Shown: positions 43,679 to 52,639 of the stretch, piece by piece | Layout of the letters: every line of letters starts with the position of its first letter | Position numbering within the stretch: the first letter of the stretch is position 1 | Assembly (NCBI GenBank): GCA_965603725.1 | Contig: CBFDEC010000010.1 | Location: 1 to 64,000 of the forward strand | Source of the DNA: JAGGSN01 sp965603725 | GTDB taxonomy: Bacteria; Zixibacteria; MSB-5A5; UBA10806; 4484-95 | Length of the DNA: 64,000 bases | Direction: 5' to 3' | Translations under genes and position numbers: made by a program | The notes under the pieces: generated by a model | Told to the model about the DNA's origin: nothing | Seen by the model: only the letters and a program-made list of their open reading frames with translations | Databases searched by the model: none

Positions 43679-46027
43679 TCAGTCTTTATTAATCTCCACT
43701 ATTGTTACACCGTAAGATCCCTCATTCCAATAACCCAGGCGGAATGATTTCACGCGGTGATGATTTTTCAAATGGTTTTGGATTTTTGTTTTTAACGCGC
43801 CGGTACCCTTGCCGTGAATTATGGTGACATTATCAAAACGAGCGCTGTATACATCCTCAAGGTACTTGTCTAAAACCGGCTGTGCCTCATCAAAAGTCAT
43901 GCCTCTCAAGTCGATTTCCATTTCCGGCGACACATCAACAAAAGCCGATTGTCTGGAGTATTGCTGTTGTTGTTTGTCTTTCCCGGCTGACCTGTAGAGC
44001 CGCCTGAGCTCGGTATGCAGAATAACGTTGCCGATACGTACGCGAACCCTGCCGTTGGCATCCGGTTTTTCCATGATCTCGCCGGCGGCGTTTATTTCGG
44101 GCAGATATACTTTCTCGCCAACTTCTCCAAAAGCGGCCGCTCGATCGATTGGCGGTTCGTACTGTTTAGCCTGCTTTTTAATATCCTGAATATTTTCGTC
44201 TACCTTATGTTTAACCTCCCGTAAAGCCTCTATTTTTTTGTCTGCATTTTTGGCATCTTCGATAAGGTTTTCAATCCTGACCTTAGCCTCACGGACCATA
44301 CTTTCGGCTTCTTTGAAAGCTTCTCTTTTTATCTGTTTTTTTTCCTTCTCAAAACCATCGAGCTTTTCAGAATAAATGCGAACTAAAGCTTCGTAAGATA
44401 TTTCTTTCTCTTCAGCCCGAAAGAGAGTTTCCTCGGCATTCCGAAGTTTTTCTGAAAGCTGGCTGATAATTCCCGATAGTTTTCTTTCCGAACGGTCAAT
44501 CAGCGAACCTGCCCGTTTGGTGACAGATTCATTCAGCCCAAGTTTACGGGCGGTCTCGATTGCATAAGATAAACCGGGCATGCCCATTCTGAAACGATAT
44601 ACCGGCTTCATGTTTTGTGTATCAAAATCAAGCGATCCGTTCTGAACGCCATCAATATTTACAGCCAGCGTTTTCAATTTGCCATGATGGGTGGTGATTA
44701 TTGTCGGAATCCGCCGCTGGGTCAGATTTTCAATAATTGCCTGTCCTAAAGCGGCTCCCTCATCAGGATCGGTGCCGGCGCCAATTTCATCTAAAAGCAC
44801 AAGACATTCTTCCGTAGCCTCGTCAAGCGCCATTTTTATATTAGAAAGATGAGCGGAAAAAGTCGAAAGCGAAGCCTCTAACGATTGCTCGTCGCCTATG
44901 TCGGCAAATATATCTTTAAAAACAGGAACAGTCGATCCCTCACCGGCAGGAACAAACATGCCGGACTGTGCCATCAAGCAGATAAGCCCGACGGTCTTAA
45001 TCGCCACAGTTTTACCGCCGGTGTTAGGACCGGTAATCACCATGGTAGTAAACTCATCGCCAAGTTCAATATCGAGCGGGACAGTGTTGTCGCTGTCGTT
45101 TTCCATATCCCGCCATCGCAGCAATGGGTGATAACCTTTCTTGATATTAATAATATTCTGATCGTTTAACTCGGGCCGACTGCATTTCAATTTCAGAGCC
45201 AGCCTGGCTTTCGCCGAATAAATATCAAGAGTCGTCAGAATTCTGAGATTCCTTTTAATTGATTCGAGCCTTTCAAGCACGAGATCGGTTAAATTCCTGA
45301 GGATGCGATAGATTTCCAGCTTTTCAGCCGCCAGCAATTCACGGTAGCTGTTATTGAGTTCAACCGCCTCAAAAGGCTCGATAAAAAAGGTGACGCCTGT
45401 GGATGATCGGTCATGCACTACTCCCTTTATTCTGCCCTTGTCGCCTTCTCTTACCGGCAATACAAACCGTCCATCCCTGACAGTGACGATATTATCCGAC
45501 AGATATTTTGAGTAGTCTGATTCGAGATAGGAATTGTATTTTGCCTCGAGCTTTGTTCTTGTCTGGCGGATTTGCCTGCGAATGCTTTTTAGCTCCGGTG
45601 TGGCACTGTCTTTTATCTCGTTTGGCGGTTGAATTGCCTGATTAATCCCGGAGACAATCTCCTCGCTGTATACAAGATTGGAGGTCAGCTTTTTCAAATT
45701 TGGATACTTATCGTTCAATTTAATAAAACCTGCTGTCAGTTCATATAAACCCGCGACTTTTACCAGGTCGGACGGTTCAAGGATTTCTCCTTCAGCGGCA
45801 GATTTTTCCAGTATAAAATCGATATCCTCAAAAGCCAGGCTTGGCGGACGGCCATCGGCCTGATAAATTTCGACCATCTCTGAAAGACAATCGAGAGAAT
45901 GTTCTATCTGATCCAGACTGCCTGAGGGTGTTACTGCAAATCTCTTCGCCGGGATACTCCAGCACAAACCATGGAGCTTTTCGACTACTTGGTCAAACTC
46001 CAAAACCCTGATTGAATGAGGATTCAT
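43679..46027 (-). CDS. mutS2: MutS2-family endonuclease/ATPase
   Basis: 782 residues. A MutS-like core has Walker A at G-P-N-T-G-G-K-T (333-340) and D-E-I-G-A-G-T-D-P. A long coiled-coil region (about 500-620) follows, then a KOW-like segment and a C-terminal Smr domain (D-L-R-G-M ... H-G-K-G-T-G-A-L-K). MutS2 suppresses homologous recombination or, as RqcU, splits stalled ribosomes. Its place in an rpsU-dnaG-rpoD operon is unusual but the distance is small. Confidence 0.93.
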   Translation of the reverse strand: MNPHSIRVLEFDQVVEKLHGLCWSIPAKRFAVTPSGSLDQIEHSLDCLSEMVEIYQADGRPPSLAFEDIDFILEKSAAEGEILEPSDLVKVAGLYELTAGFIKLNDKYPNLKKLTSNLVYSEEIVSGINQAIQPPNEIKDSATPELKSIRRQIRQTRTKLEAKYNSYLESDYSKYLSDNIVTVRDGRFVLPVREGDKGRIKGVVHDRSSTGVTFFIEPFEAVELNNSYRELLAAEKLEIYRILRNLTDLVLERLESIKRNLRILTTLDIYSAKARLALKLKCSRPELNDQNIINIKKGYHPLLRWRDMENDSDNTVPLDIELGDEFTTMVITGPNTGGKTVAIKTVGLICLMAQSGMFVPAGEGSTVPVFKDIFADIGDEQSLEASLSTFSAHLSNIKMALDEATEECLVLLDEIGAGTDPDEGAALGQAIIENLTQRRIPTIITTHHGKLKTLAVNIDGVQNGSLDFDTQNMKPVYRFRMGMPGLSYAIETARKLGLNESVTKRAGSLIDRSERKLSGIISQLSEKLRNAEETLFRAEEKEISYEALVRIYSEKLDGFEKEKKQIKREAFKEAESMVREAKVRIENLIEDAKNADKKIEALREVKHKVDENIQDIKKQAKQYEPPIDRAAAFGEVGEKVYLPEINAAGEIMEKPDANGRVRVRIGNVILHTELRRLYRSAGKDKQQQQYSRQSAFVDVSPEMEIDLRGMTFDEAQPVLDKYLEDVYSARFDNVTIIHGKGTGALKTKIQNHLKNHHRVKSFRLGYWNEGSYGVTIVEINKD

Positions 46028-46063
46028 AAAATATCACGGAAATAAAGATTCCCTCCTTGCCCT

Positions 46064-46747
46064 TTATTTTAGCTTCTTCGCTTCCTTTTTAGCCAACTCA
46101 ATCGACTCGCTGAAATACTTATCGATATTATTAATTACACTCTGGTCCTTAACGGAATATCCCAAAACCTTTTGCTTGTCGATCAGAGATTCAGGGTCTT
46201 TAGCATATTTTTCAGCTTCGGAACCTAAAATCCCGCTTTTAACTTTGGCGATAAATGGACCGCTTTCAGGATGAAATGGTTCGGTCAGTTTAAATGTCAT
46301 AGGTAAAACCTGTCGAATATGTGGCGCCAACACCGATTCATCAATGGCTTTATTAAACTTATGAAATGTCGGGAAGAAGATAAACATAATAAAAACCATC
46401 GAAAGGATAATAACGCCTTTAAACAGGCCAAATATTCCGCCGCCTATTCTGTCGGGATATTTCACAGCTGTTAGTTTTACAAGCTTATAAAAGTAATATC
46501 CCACGAATTTAAATATGAATAGAGCCCCGAAAAAAAAGATCAGAAAACAGAATATATAGCGCAAGCTGGGAGAAATATTGAACATCCCCTCGACCTGAAT
46601 AGCCAGCCAATCGGCATGATTAATCGAAAAAACAGCGGCTATTATTAAACCGGCGAAAGTGGTGATAGATCTAAAAAGGCCGTTTTTATAGCCTATCGCA
46701 ACAGTTATTACCAAAACAACTGCTATAAAAAAATCTACCCAATTCAA
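46064..46747 (-). CDS. cvpA: CvpA-family inner-membrane protein
   Basis: 227 residues. Four transmembrane segments lie in the first half, including the typical V-D-F-F-I-A-V-V-L-V-I-T-V-A-I-G-Y-K-N-G start and G-L-F-K-G-V-I. A long charged C-terminal tail follows. CvpA-like proteins occur with murein or colicin V functions; the precise role is unclear. Between yqeY (19 nt) and mutS2 (36 nt) in the same operon. Confidence 0.82.
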   Translation of the reverse strand: MNWVDFFIAVVLVITVAIGYKNGLFRSITTFAGLIIAAVFSINHADWLAIQVEGMFNISPSLRYIFCFLIFFFGALFIFKFVGYYFYKLVKLTAVKYPDRIGGGIFGLFKGVIILSMVFIMFIFFPTFHKFNKAIDESVLAPHIRQVLPMTFKLTEPFHPESGPFIAKVKSGILGSEAEKYAKDPESLIDKQKVLGYSVKDQSVINNIDKYFSESIELAKKEAKKLK

Positions 46748-46766
46748 AATCCCCTCCTGTTAGGTT

Positions 46767-47213
46767 TTAGCCTTTGAGTATATTTAAAACAAGTTCGTTT
46801 ACCCTGCGACCGTCGGCTTTACCCTTGACCTTGGGCATGATTTCCTTCATGACCAGGCCAATTTCAGCGGGTGTTGACGCCTTCGTTTGAGCGATCGCTT
46901 CTTTGATGAGCCTTTCAATCTCCTCGTCAGAAATTTGCTCAGGCAAATATTTTTTTATTATTTCAAGCTCTGCTTTTTCTTTAGCCGCTAAATCATCACG
47001 ACCAGCTTTACCATACTCCCTAATAGCGTCGCGACACTTTTTGGCGGCGCTGGATAATACATCAAGGCAGTCTTCATCAGTCAGCTTCTGGTTCAACTCA
47101 ATCTGTTTATACTTCAAATCAGATTTGAGCATTCGCAAAACGCTCAAAGCAACCTTATCGCCGCTTTTCATAACGGCTATTGTGTCGCTGTTAATTTGCT
47201 CAATCAGCCCCAT
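46767..47213 (-). CDS. yqeY: GatB/YqeY domain protein
   Basis: 148 residues, the full length of YqeY. Helical, with the tail G-L-V-M-K-E-I-M-P-K-V-K-G-K-A-D-G-R-R-V-N, the tRNA-binding-like motif of GatB C-termini. Function not firmly known; very commonly linked to rpsU and dnaG. Overlaps the end of rpsU by 10 nt. Confidence 0.95.
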   Translation of the reverse strand: MGLIEQINSDTIAVMKSGDKVALSVLRMLKSDLKYKQIELNQKLTDEDCLDVLSSAAKKCRDAIREYGKAGRDDLAAKEKAELEIIKKYLPEQISDEEIERLIKEAIAQTKASTPAEIGLVMKEIMPKVKGKADGRRVNELVLNILKG

Positions 47214-47422
47214 CTTTTGAACCTGTAATCCGAAACCGGCGAAGTTCTCTTACGAGCTTTACGACGGGCAGCGTTTTGTTTACGTTTCTTACGATCTGAG
47301 GGCTTTTCAAAATGCTGATGTTTTTTTATATCAGCCAGGATGCCCGCTTTCTCACAGGTTTTGGTAAACCTTTTTAGAGCTCGTTCAAAAGCTTCATCCA
47401 AACGTATTCGTACGCCTGTCAT
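47204..47422 (-). CDS. rpsU: 30S ribosomal protein S21
   Basis: 72 residues, basic, with R-I-R-L-D-E-A-F-E-R-A-L-K-R-F-T and the C-terminal R-K-K-R-K-Q-N-A-A-R-R-K. It takes part in start-site recognition on the 30S subunit. First gene of the operon, preceded by GAAAGGGGG. Confidence 0.96.
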   Translation of the reverse strand: MTGVRIRLDEAFERALKRFTKTCEKAGILADIKKHQHFEKPSDRKKRKQNAARRKARKRTSPVSDYRFKRWG

Positions 47423-47503
47423 TCATATAACCCCCTTTCAACAAGCTAAATATTAAGACCAAATATTTCATAATCCACCTTACTTTCTTTCTTAACTTTT
47501 GGC

Positions 47504-47532
47504 AAGATAACAATTTGCATTATGCCAGTCAA
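47504..47532 (-). promoter_or_regulatory. Sigma-70 promoter of the rpsU-rpoD operon
   Basis: On the minus strand TTGACT (47532-47527) and TATCTT (47509-47504) are spaced by exactly 17 nt. Start near 47498, about 75 nt of leader before rpsU. Confidence 0.65.
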
Positions 47533-47741
47533 GTCTTTTCTGCATTCTGAAGCAACTTTTTTTTGCGGTATTAACTGATTACATTACAATAAGTTACATT
47601 ATGAGCTGATTATTATTTCTATAACTTTCATAATTTACTTAACTGTATTACGTTACATTTATTGATTTTTTACATGTAATTTTCCGAAATTTTAATTAAT
47701 TTTTCAATTACTCTTAAGTCAAATTATTTCAACAAATAGCC
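47533..47741. other. AT-rich spacer with repeated TTACAT words
   Basis: The stretch upstream of the rpsU promoter and downstream of rsgA is AT-rich and repeats GTTACATT, GATTACATTAC and TTACATG-like words about five times within 150 bases. They may bind a regulator; no gene is visible. Confidence 0.35.
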
Positions 47742-48641
47742 TCAGTCATTTAATTGCTCGAATATCCTTTTATAGCTTAAATACCTGAACTCATGAATAT
47801 CACCCGTTTTAACAGCCTTTTTTATGACGCAGCCTGGCTCGCTTAAATGCAAACAATTATTAAACTTGCATTCTCCGTCATGTTTTGTCATTTCGGGAAA
47901 ATATTGACAAAGGTTTGCCTTATTTATGCCTGTTAAGCCAAATACTTTTATGCCTGGCGTATCGGCTATCCAGCCGCCAAAGTCAAGTGGAAACATAACC
48001 ACTGAAGCGGTTGCATGCACGCCTTTGCCGGTAGATCGGGAGATTTCGCGGGTATTAAGGTTCAAAGATGGTTGAATAGCGTTTATCAGCGAGGTCTTTC
48101 CTACTCCTGAATGGCCGGCCAGCACAGAAGATTTTGTTTTTAAATACGGTATCAATTCATTCATACCATAGCCGGTTTTAGCAGAGGTAAAAAGGGTGTG
48201 ATAACCCAGCGAACTCCAGGCATCGGCATAGGCTTGAAACTCAGTCTGGTTTGTTAAGTCGATTTTATTAATTACAACAATCGCTTCAAGTTCTTCGCTT
48301 TTGGCGCTGATAAGAAAACGGTCGACCAAACCAGGTTTAAACTGAGGCTCTTTAGTCGAACTGACTATGACAAGCTGATCTAAATTGGCGGCAATTATCT
48401 GGACCTTATTTTTAACCAGCAAATCAGGTCTGGCTAAGTATTGCTTACGGGGCAGCACTTTTTCAATAACCGATCGACCTTCAGTTTGTATAGTAAATTC
48501 AACATTATCGCCGACAGCAACAGGAGAGGCGTTTAAATATTCTTTTAACAGTTTCCCCCGTATTGTTGCGTCATATTCCCTCCCCTGATGATATAATCTT
48601 ATATTCTTACCAAAAACTGCCGTTATCTTGCCGGTTAAAAT
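47742..48641 (-). CDS. rsgA: Ribosome small-subunit GTPase RsgA, apparently starting at ATT
   Basis: About 299 residues. The permuted GTPase order is clear: N-K-I-D (G4), G-H-S-G-V-G-K-T-S (G1), D-T-P-G (G3), then the zinc knuckle with Cys/His residues. The first ATG/GTG/TTG in frame is GTG 48458, but conserved N-terminal OB-fold sequence is open upstream: A-T-I-R-G-K-L-L-K-E, then S-P-V-A-V-G-D-N-V and V-L-P-R-K. The only plausible start is ATT 48641, four bases after GGAGG (48650-48646), giving the normal family N-terminus. Between the upstream stop and 48458 there is no ATG, GTG or TTG. RsgA releases late 30S assembly factors. Confidence 0.88.
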   Translation of the reverse strand: MLTGKITAVFGKNIRLYHQGREYDATIRGKLLKEYLNASPVAVGDNVEFTIQTEGRSVIEKVLPRKQYLARPDLLVKNKVQIIAANLDQLVIVSSTKEPQFKPGLVDRFLISAKSEELEAIVVINKIDLTNQTEFQAYADAWSSLGYHTLFTSAKTGYGMNELIPYLKTKSSVLAGHSGVGKTSLINAIQPSLNLNTREISRSTGKGVHATASVVMFPLDFGGWIADTPGIKVFGLTGINKANLCQYFPEMTKHDGECKFNNCLHLSEPGCVIKKAVKTGDIHEFRYLSYKRIFEQLND

Positions 48642-48925
48642 ATTACCTCCAGTCTTCTTACTATTATCGATAATTTATTATTTAACTGAACCAATTCAGG
48701 CTTCACCTTCATTAACGCCAATTCAAATATACTCTAATGGCTTCGTTTCAGTCAGTCTTATTAATCGGTCACATTCCAATCTTGAACCTGAAAATATTGT
48801 ATAAGGTTCGATAAATCAACTAAGTAAATTATTTTTTTGGAAATCGGTGAACCCTTTTTGCTTTATTTTATATAAAAGATGTAGTAAATTTACCGAAATG
48901 GATATTGTAAGTGAAAGGAATAACA

Positions 48926-50209
48926 ATGAAGAAAGTAATATCTTTTACAGTTATTGCAGCAGCTTTGATATTTTTGGGCTGCGGTGATGACACAGGCACA
49001 ACCCCCTCGGGCGGAATTATAGTTTTATTATCGCCGGAAACGGCTACAATTAATTTTAGAGATACCGTGGAATTTACTGCCGGCATCTTCAATTCAGCCA
49101 ACGATTCTATTCTCTGGTATGTTAATGATATCTTAAACGGTAATGATATCTATGGAAACATAACCGGCGATTCGGACAGCGCTATTTATATAGCCCCCGA
49201 TTCAGCATCCTCGTTTGATGTTGTTACGGTCAAAATAGTAAGCCAGGCGGATATAGCAAAATACGACACCGCAAAGGTATTGATATTAGACCCGTTGTAT
49301 GTATATGTTGATCCTGTCAACGGCAACGATGCATCAGGAACAGGCTCCGGTCATCGACCGTTTAAAACAATCACTCAGGGTATAGCATATGCATCAATCG
49401 GGCAAACTGTCAAAGCCTGTCCGGGAACATACAACGAAGCTACCGGTGAAATTTTCCCAATCAGCCCATCGTTTGGGATTTCTATTAAAGGAGCCGGCGC
49501 AGACCAGACAATAATTGAAGCTCCTGCCGGGACATCAATTGATAATGCCGCTTTTAAAATCCAATTTGACCTGACCGTAATCGATTCTCTGGCCATTGTC
49601 GGCACAGGCGAAGAAGGAGTTGGAATCAATTTTGCCGGCAGCAGCGATACGACCAGTTTGAATTACAGTAATGGTAAAATAGACAGTTGTTATATCGCCG
49701 CCGTGAAATCCTCACATTTTAGAGAGTTGACTTTCTATAACAACACAGTCTCAAACTGCACATACGGCCTTGTATGTGAACAGCTGGGAGAAACAGTAAA
49801 TATTGATTTCTGCAGCTTCACCGATATAGCTTCGATCGCAATAGTATTAACAGATTCAATACCCTCCGTATATTTCCGAAACAACACTATAAATGACGCC
49901 CAAATTGGTATTAACGTTGGCGCTGGATTCGTTTTGATAAACAACAGCAGTTTTGAGAATATCGATTCAATAGGGGTCATAATTCAATCGAATGCTTATG
50001 CCAATCTTGGTGAAAACATATTTCCTGGCGATAATACTTTTGGCACATGCGGGTATTGGTGCGTTTACAACGCCGATGATGGTACAATTTCAGCGTGGTT
50101 TAATACCTGGCCGGCGGCGGATTCAGCGGCGATTGACAGTTTGATTTATGATGATGAAGAAAGTGGCGGTACGAGCGGGCCGGTAATATTTGATCATTTT
50201 AACGAGTGA
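48926..50209 (+). CDS. Lipoprotein with Ig-like and parallel beta-helix domains
   Basis: About 427 residues. Signal with lipobox F-L-G-C, Cys19. An Ig-like domain (about 30-125) is followed by a DUF1565-type right-handed beta-helix (about 130-410), opening V-D-P-V-N-G-N-D-A-S-G-T-G-S and G-H-R-P-F-K-T-I-T-Q-G-I, with rungs such as N-N-T-V-S-N-C-T-Y-G-L and N-N-T-I-N-D-A-Q-I-G-I. These helices bind or cut polysaccharide; catalytic residues of a lyase are not evident. ATG 48926 with AAAGGA is preferred over GTG 48911. Confidence 0.8.
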   Translation: MKKVISFTVIAAALIFLGCGDDTGTTPSGGIIVLLSPETATINFRDTVEFTAGIFNSANDSILWYVNDILNGNDIYGNITGDSDSAIYIAPDSASSFDVVTVKIVSQADIAKYDTAKVLILDPLYVYVDPVNGNDASGTGSGHRPFKTITQGIAYASIGQTVKACPGTYNEATGEIFPISPSFGISIKGAGADQTIIEAPAGTSIDNAAFKIQFDLTVIDSLAIVGTGEEGVGINFAGSSDTTSLNYSNGKIDSCYIAAVKSSHFRELTFYNNTVSNCTYGLVCEQLGETVNIDFCSFTDIASIAIVLTDSIPSVYFRNNTINDAQIGINVGAGFVLINNSSFENIDSIGVIIQSNAYANLGENIFPGDNTFGTCGYWCVYNADDGTISAWFNTWPAADSAAIDSLIYDDEESGGTSGPVIFDHFNE

Positions 50210-50231
50210 TGAAGAAATAAAAGACAACCGT

Positions 50232-51518
50232 TCAAGCCAGGCGCCCCAGCCTGGCTTTTATATTTTTATCGATATCCAAAATTCGCGAATGGTCGTGATA
50301 TTTAACAGTTTTATATTCGGGAAGTTCTTTAAGCTCATCCAGGACTGCGCTTATTACGTCGACCGATTCTGAAATGATTTTAATCGATTCGGCAATTTTC
50401 CCCTCGGGGTCGTTAAGCCTGCCCTGGTCAAGGTATAACTCCAGGATTTGAGCCCGTCCCACAATAGCCGCATTTGCATTATTTACATAATGAGATAACG
50501 TTGCCAGCGTGGTACTTAATACATCGAGGATGATTTCTTTCTTTTCCTTTATAAGAAGTTTAGCCTGCAAATCATCATTCTCTATCTTGGCTTTTTCATA
50601 GAGTTCATACAGATTTCCCAATTCGGTATTTGCCTTTTGCAGCAGAGTCATCGGATCGCCAATATCGATATCCAGAAACGAGGCGGTCTGTATTATCATC
50701 TCCGGTACTTCTGATACAAGCCGGATTAAAGTCTGCGAGTCTATTCCAATAGTTTCAGCAAGCTGGTTGCGCGTTTTAATTTCATCCGGCGATTGATCAG
50801 AGCTCACATCCAGACCCTGATGGCATAAACGATGAGCGAGATTAACCAGATGCCATATTTCAATATCAGACACGGCAAATGCCTTTAAATCTGCATGATG
50901 GTGGTTGGCTATACTTTCACAGATAACGCCCGGCAATCTCCAGATCGAGGCAATAATCGTTCCCACTTCTGAATGCGATGTACCGAGCGCTTCTTTTTCG
51001 GCAGCTTCCAACTCCTGGCCTGTGTTCATTTTCTTTAAAACACCGGAATACTCGTCGTGACACTCCTGAATAAAGAATAATAACCCCAAATCATGCAGCA
51101 ACCCGCAGACAAATGCCTCTTCCGGCTGACAGCATTTAACCTCTCCAGCCAGCTTTTGTGAAATAATAGCCACTTCAAGATTATGCTGCCAGAATTCCTT
51201 AAAATCTATAAGTTCAGGCAAATGTGCGCTATTAGTAATATCAAACAGTGAAACCGACAGAGCTAATGCCCGAACAGCCTTAGTACCAAGAACCGAAACC
51301 GCCTTTTCAACAGTACTTATCTCAAATTGTCTTTTGTAAAATGCAGAGTTTGCCGCCCTCAGAAGGCGGGCGGTCAGCGAAACATCGTTGTTAATTATTC
51401 TGGCAACCGAAGCGGTCGCAGAGGTATCGTTTTCCAATTCGGCCAGAAGCGCCGCCAAAACGGGTGGAATTGTATGAATCTTGGTGAAATTGTCGATTTT
51501 TGAACGTAAAATTTCCAT
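50232..51518 (-). CDS. HDOD-domain protein with C-terminal kinase-dimerisation-like helix
   Basis: 428 residues. The HDOD domain (about 15-215) has I-I-N-N-D-V-S-L-T-A-R-L-L-R-A-A-N-S, and in place of the HD catalytic pair shows L-L-H-D-L-G-L with H-S-E-V-G. After a linker coiled coil (about 290-330) comes T-L-A-T-L-S-H-Y-V-N-N-A-N-A-A-I-V-G-R-A, which resembles the H-box of sensor kinases, but no ATP-binding domain follows. It may be a signalling adaptor. The histidine kinase/CheV/NtrC cluster in the same window makes a partner role possible, not shown. Confidence 0.75.
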   Translation of the reverse strand: MEILRSKIDNFTKIHTIPPVLAALLAELENDTSATASVARIINNDVSLTARLLRAANSAFYKRQFEISTVEKAVSVLGTKAVRALALSVSLFDITNSAHLPELIDFKEFWQHNLEVAIISQKLAGEVKCCQPEEAFVCGLLHDLGLLFFIQECHDEYSGVLKKMNTGQELEAAEKEALGTSHSEVGTIIASIWRLPGVICESIANHHHADLKAFAVSDIEIWHLVNLAHRLCHQGLDVSSDQSPDEIKTRNQLAETIGIDSQTLIRLVSEVPEMIIQTASFLDIDIGDPMTLLQKANTELGNLYELYEKAKIENDDLQAKLLIKEKKEIILDVLSTTLATLSHYVNNANAAIVGRAQILELYLDQGRLNDPEGKIAESIKIISESVDVISAVLDELKELPEYKTVKYHDHSRILDIDKNIKARLGRLA

Positions 51519-51661
51519 GATATACTCTATTTTTATATCGGCAAGATTGAAATACCGGCAATATAAAAAATGCTTTGCCTGTAAAAAAAATATATCCTGT
51601 GCTTAAGTTTGGAACATTCGGATTATTTTTCTCAGCGGTCTCTTAATTCAATGCTATGACG

Positions 51662-52639
51662 TCAGTCTGTCTGAAGTTTATCCAGTGACAATTTGATTTT
51701 ATAAATAACAAGTGGATGTTTTTCGTTCTTTAAGGCTTGTTTTAAAGTATTAACAGTCTTCTGACTTTTAAAATTCCCCAGCGCTTCGGCTGAATTTGCC
51801 CTGATAGACCAGTCAATCGAAGTCAGCATCAATGTTAAAGTCGGCACAACGTCCGGTGAATCGACTCTGCCCATCGCTTGGACCACATATCCCAGGCCCA
51901 AAATCGTAGGTTGTGATTGAACATAATCTAAAAGCGGATTTACGGCGATTTCACCAAGCTCCGCTAACGAATTGGCAGCGCTGTGGCGGACGCCATAGTA
52001 TGGATGGCTCAAAGCCTTGACAAGCACGTTCGGTTTTATGCCCGCTTTAATTTTTCCGCAGGCAACAGCGGCGGCGGTGGCCACTAAATCATCAGGGTCT
52101 GACAGACCCTGCATTACGGTATATGAACCATCCGGACTGCCAATCATACCCAGGGCAGTCATAACTTTTGACCGTGTCCTGAAATCATCATGATCTTTTA
52201 TAGCTGCCAGCGCGCCGACAGCTTTTTCGCTTTTAATTTCACCGAGGCAGCGAATTGCAAGACGACGGATAAAACTGTCCTGGCTGTAAATCCTGGTCGT
52301 CAACGATTCAACTGCGGTTTCACCGATGCCTTTAAATATATCGACTATTGCGTGCATTTCACGGGCGTCATGGGTCTCAAGCTTGGTCAGCATCTGTGGG
52401 ATTGCCGCAGCGCCCATCTCGATGATTGCCTGCTTTGAGGGCTCAACGAAATCACGGTCTTTGGTATCACCCGAGGAAGCGAGAATAAAAAGGGAGTCGA
52501 CAATTTGTGCGTTTCCGGAATTATGTTGCGCATTTGCTATAGAAGGCATAAATAAGACCGAAATTAAACCTGCAAATAAATAGAAAACGAAATTTCGCAG
52601 TAAACAAGCATGTTTATTATAATAGCTTCTACTCATCAA
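51662..52639 (-). CDS. Exported HEAT-repeat protein
   Basis: 325 residues with a signal peptide ending near A-N-A-Q (about 38). Seven or eight HEAT/PBS-lyase-like repeats follow, such as R-R-L-A-I-R-C-L-G-E-I-K-S, V-R-H-S-A-A-N-S-L-A-E-L-G and I-R-A-N-S-A-E-A-L-G-N-F-K. A periplasmic protein-binding scaffold is likely. Its start overlaps the stop of the 606-residue gene by 11 nt. Confidence 0.8.
   Translation of the reverse strand: MMSRSYYNKHACLLRNFVFYLFAGLISVLFMPSIANAQHNSGNAQIVDSLFILASSGDTKDRDFVEPSKQAIIEMGAAAIPQMLTKLETHDAREMHAIVDIFKGIGETAVESLTTRIYSQDSFIRRLAIRCLGEIKSEKAVGALAAIKDHDDFRTRSKVMTALGMIGSPDGSYTVMQGLSDPDDLVATAAAVACGKIKAGIKPNVLVKALSHPYYGVRHSAANSLAELGEIAVNPLLDYVQSQPTILGLGYVVQAMGRVDSPDVVPTLTLMLTSIDWSIRANSAEALGNFKSQKTVNTLKQALKNEKHPLVIYKIKLSLDKLQTD

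Noticed and set aside
47540..47700. CRISPR-like array from TTACAT words
   Set aside because: Units are short, irregular and without equal spacers.
48456..48458. GTG 48458 as rsgA start
   Set aside because: Would delete the conserved OB-fold found in frame upstream.
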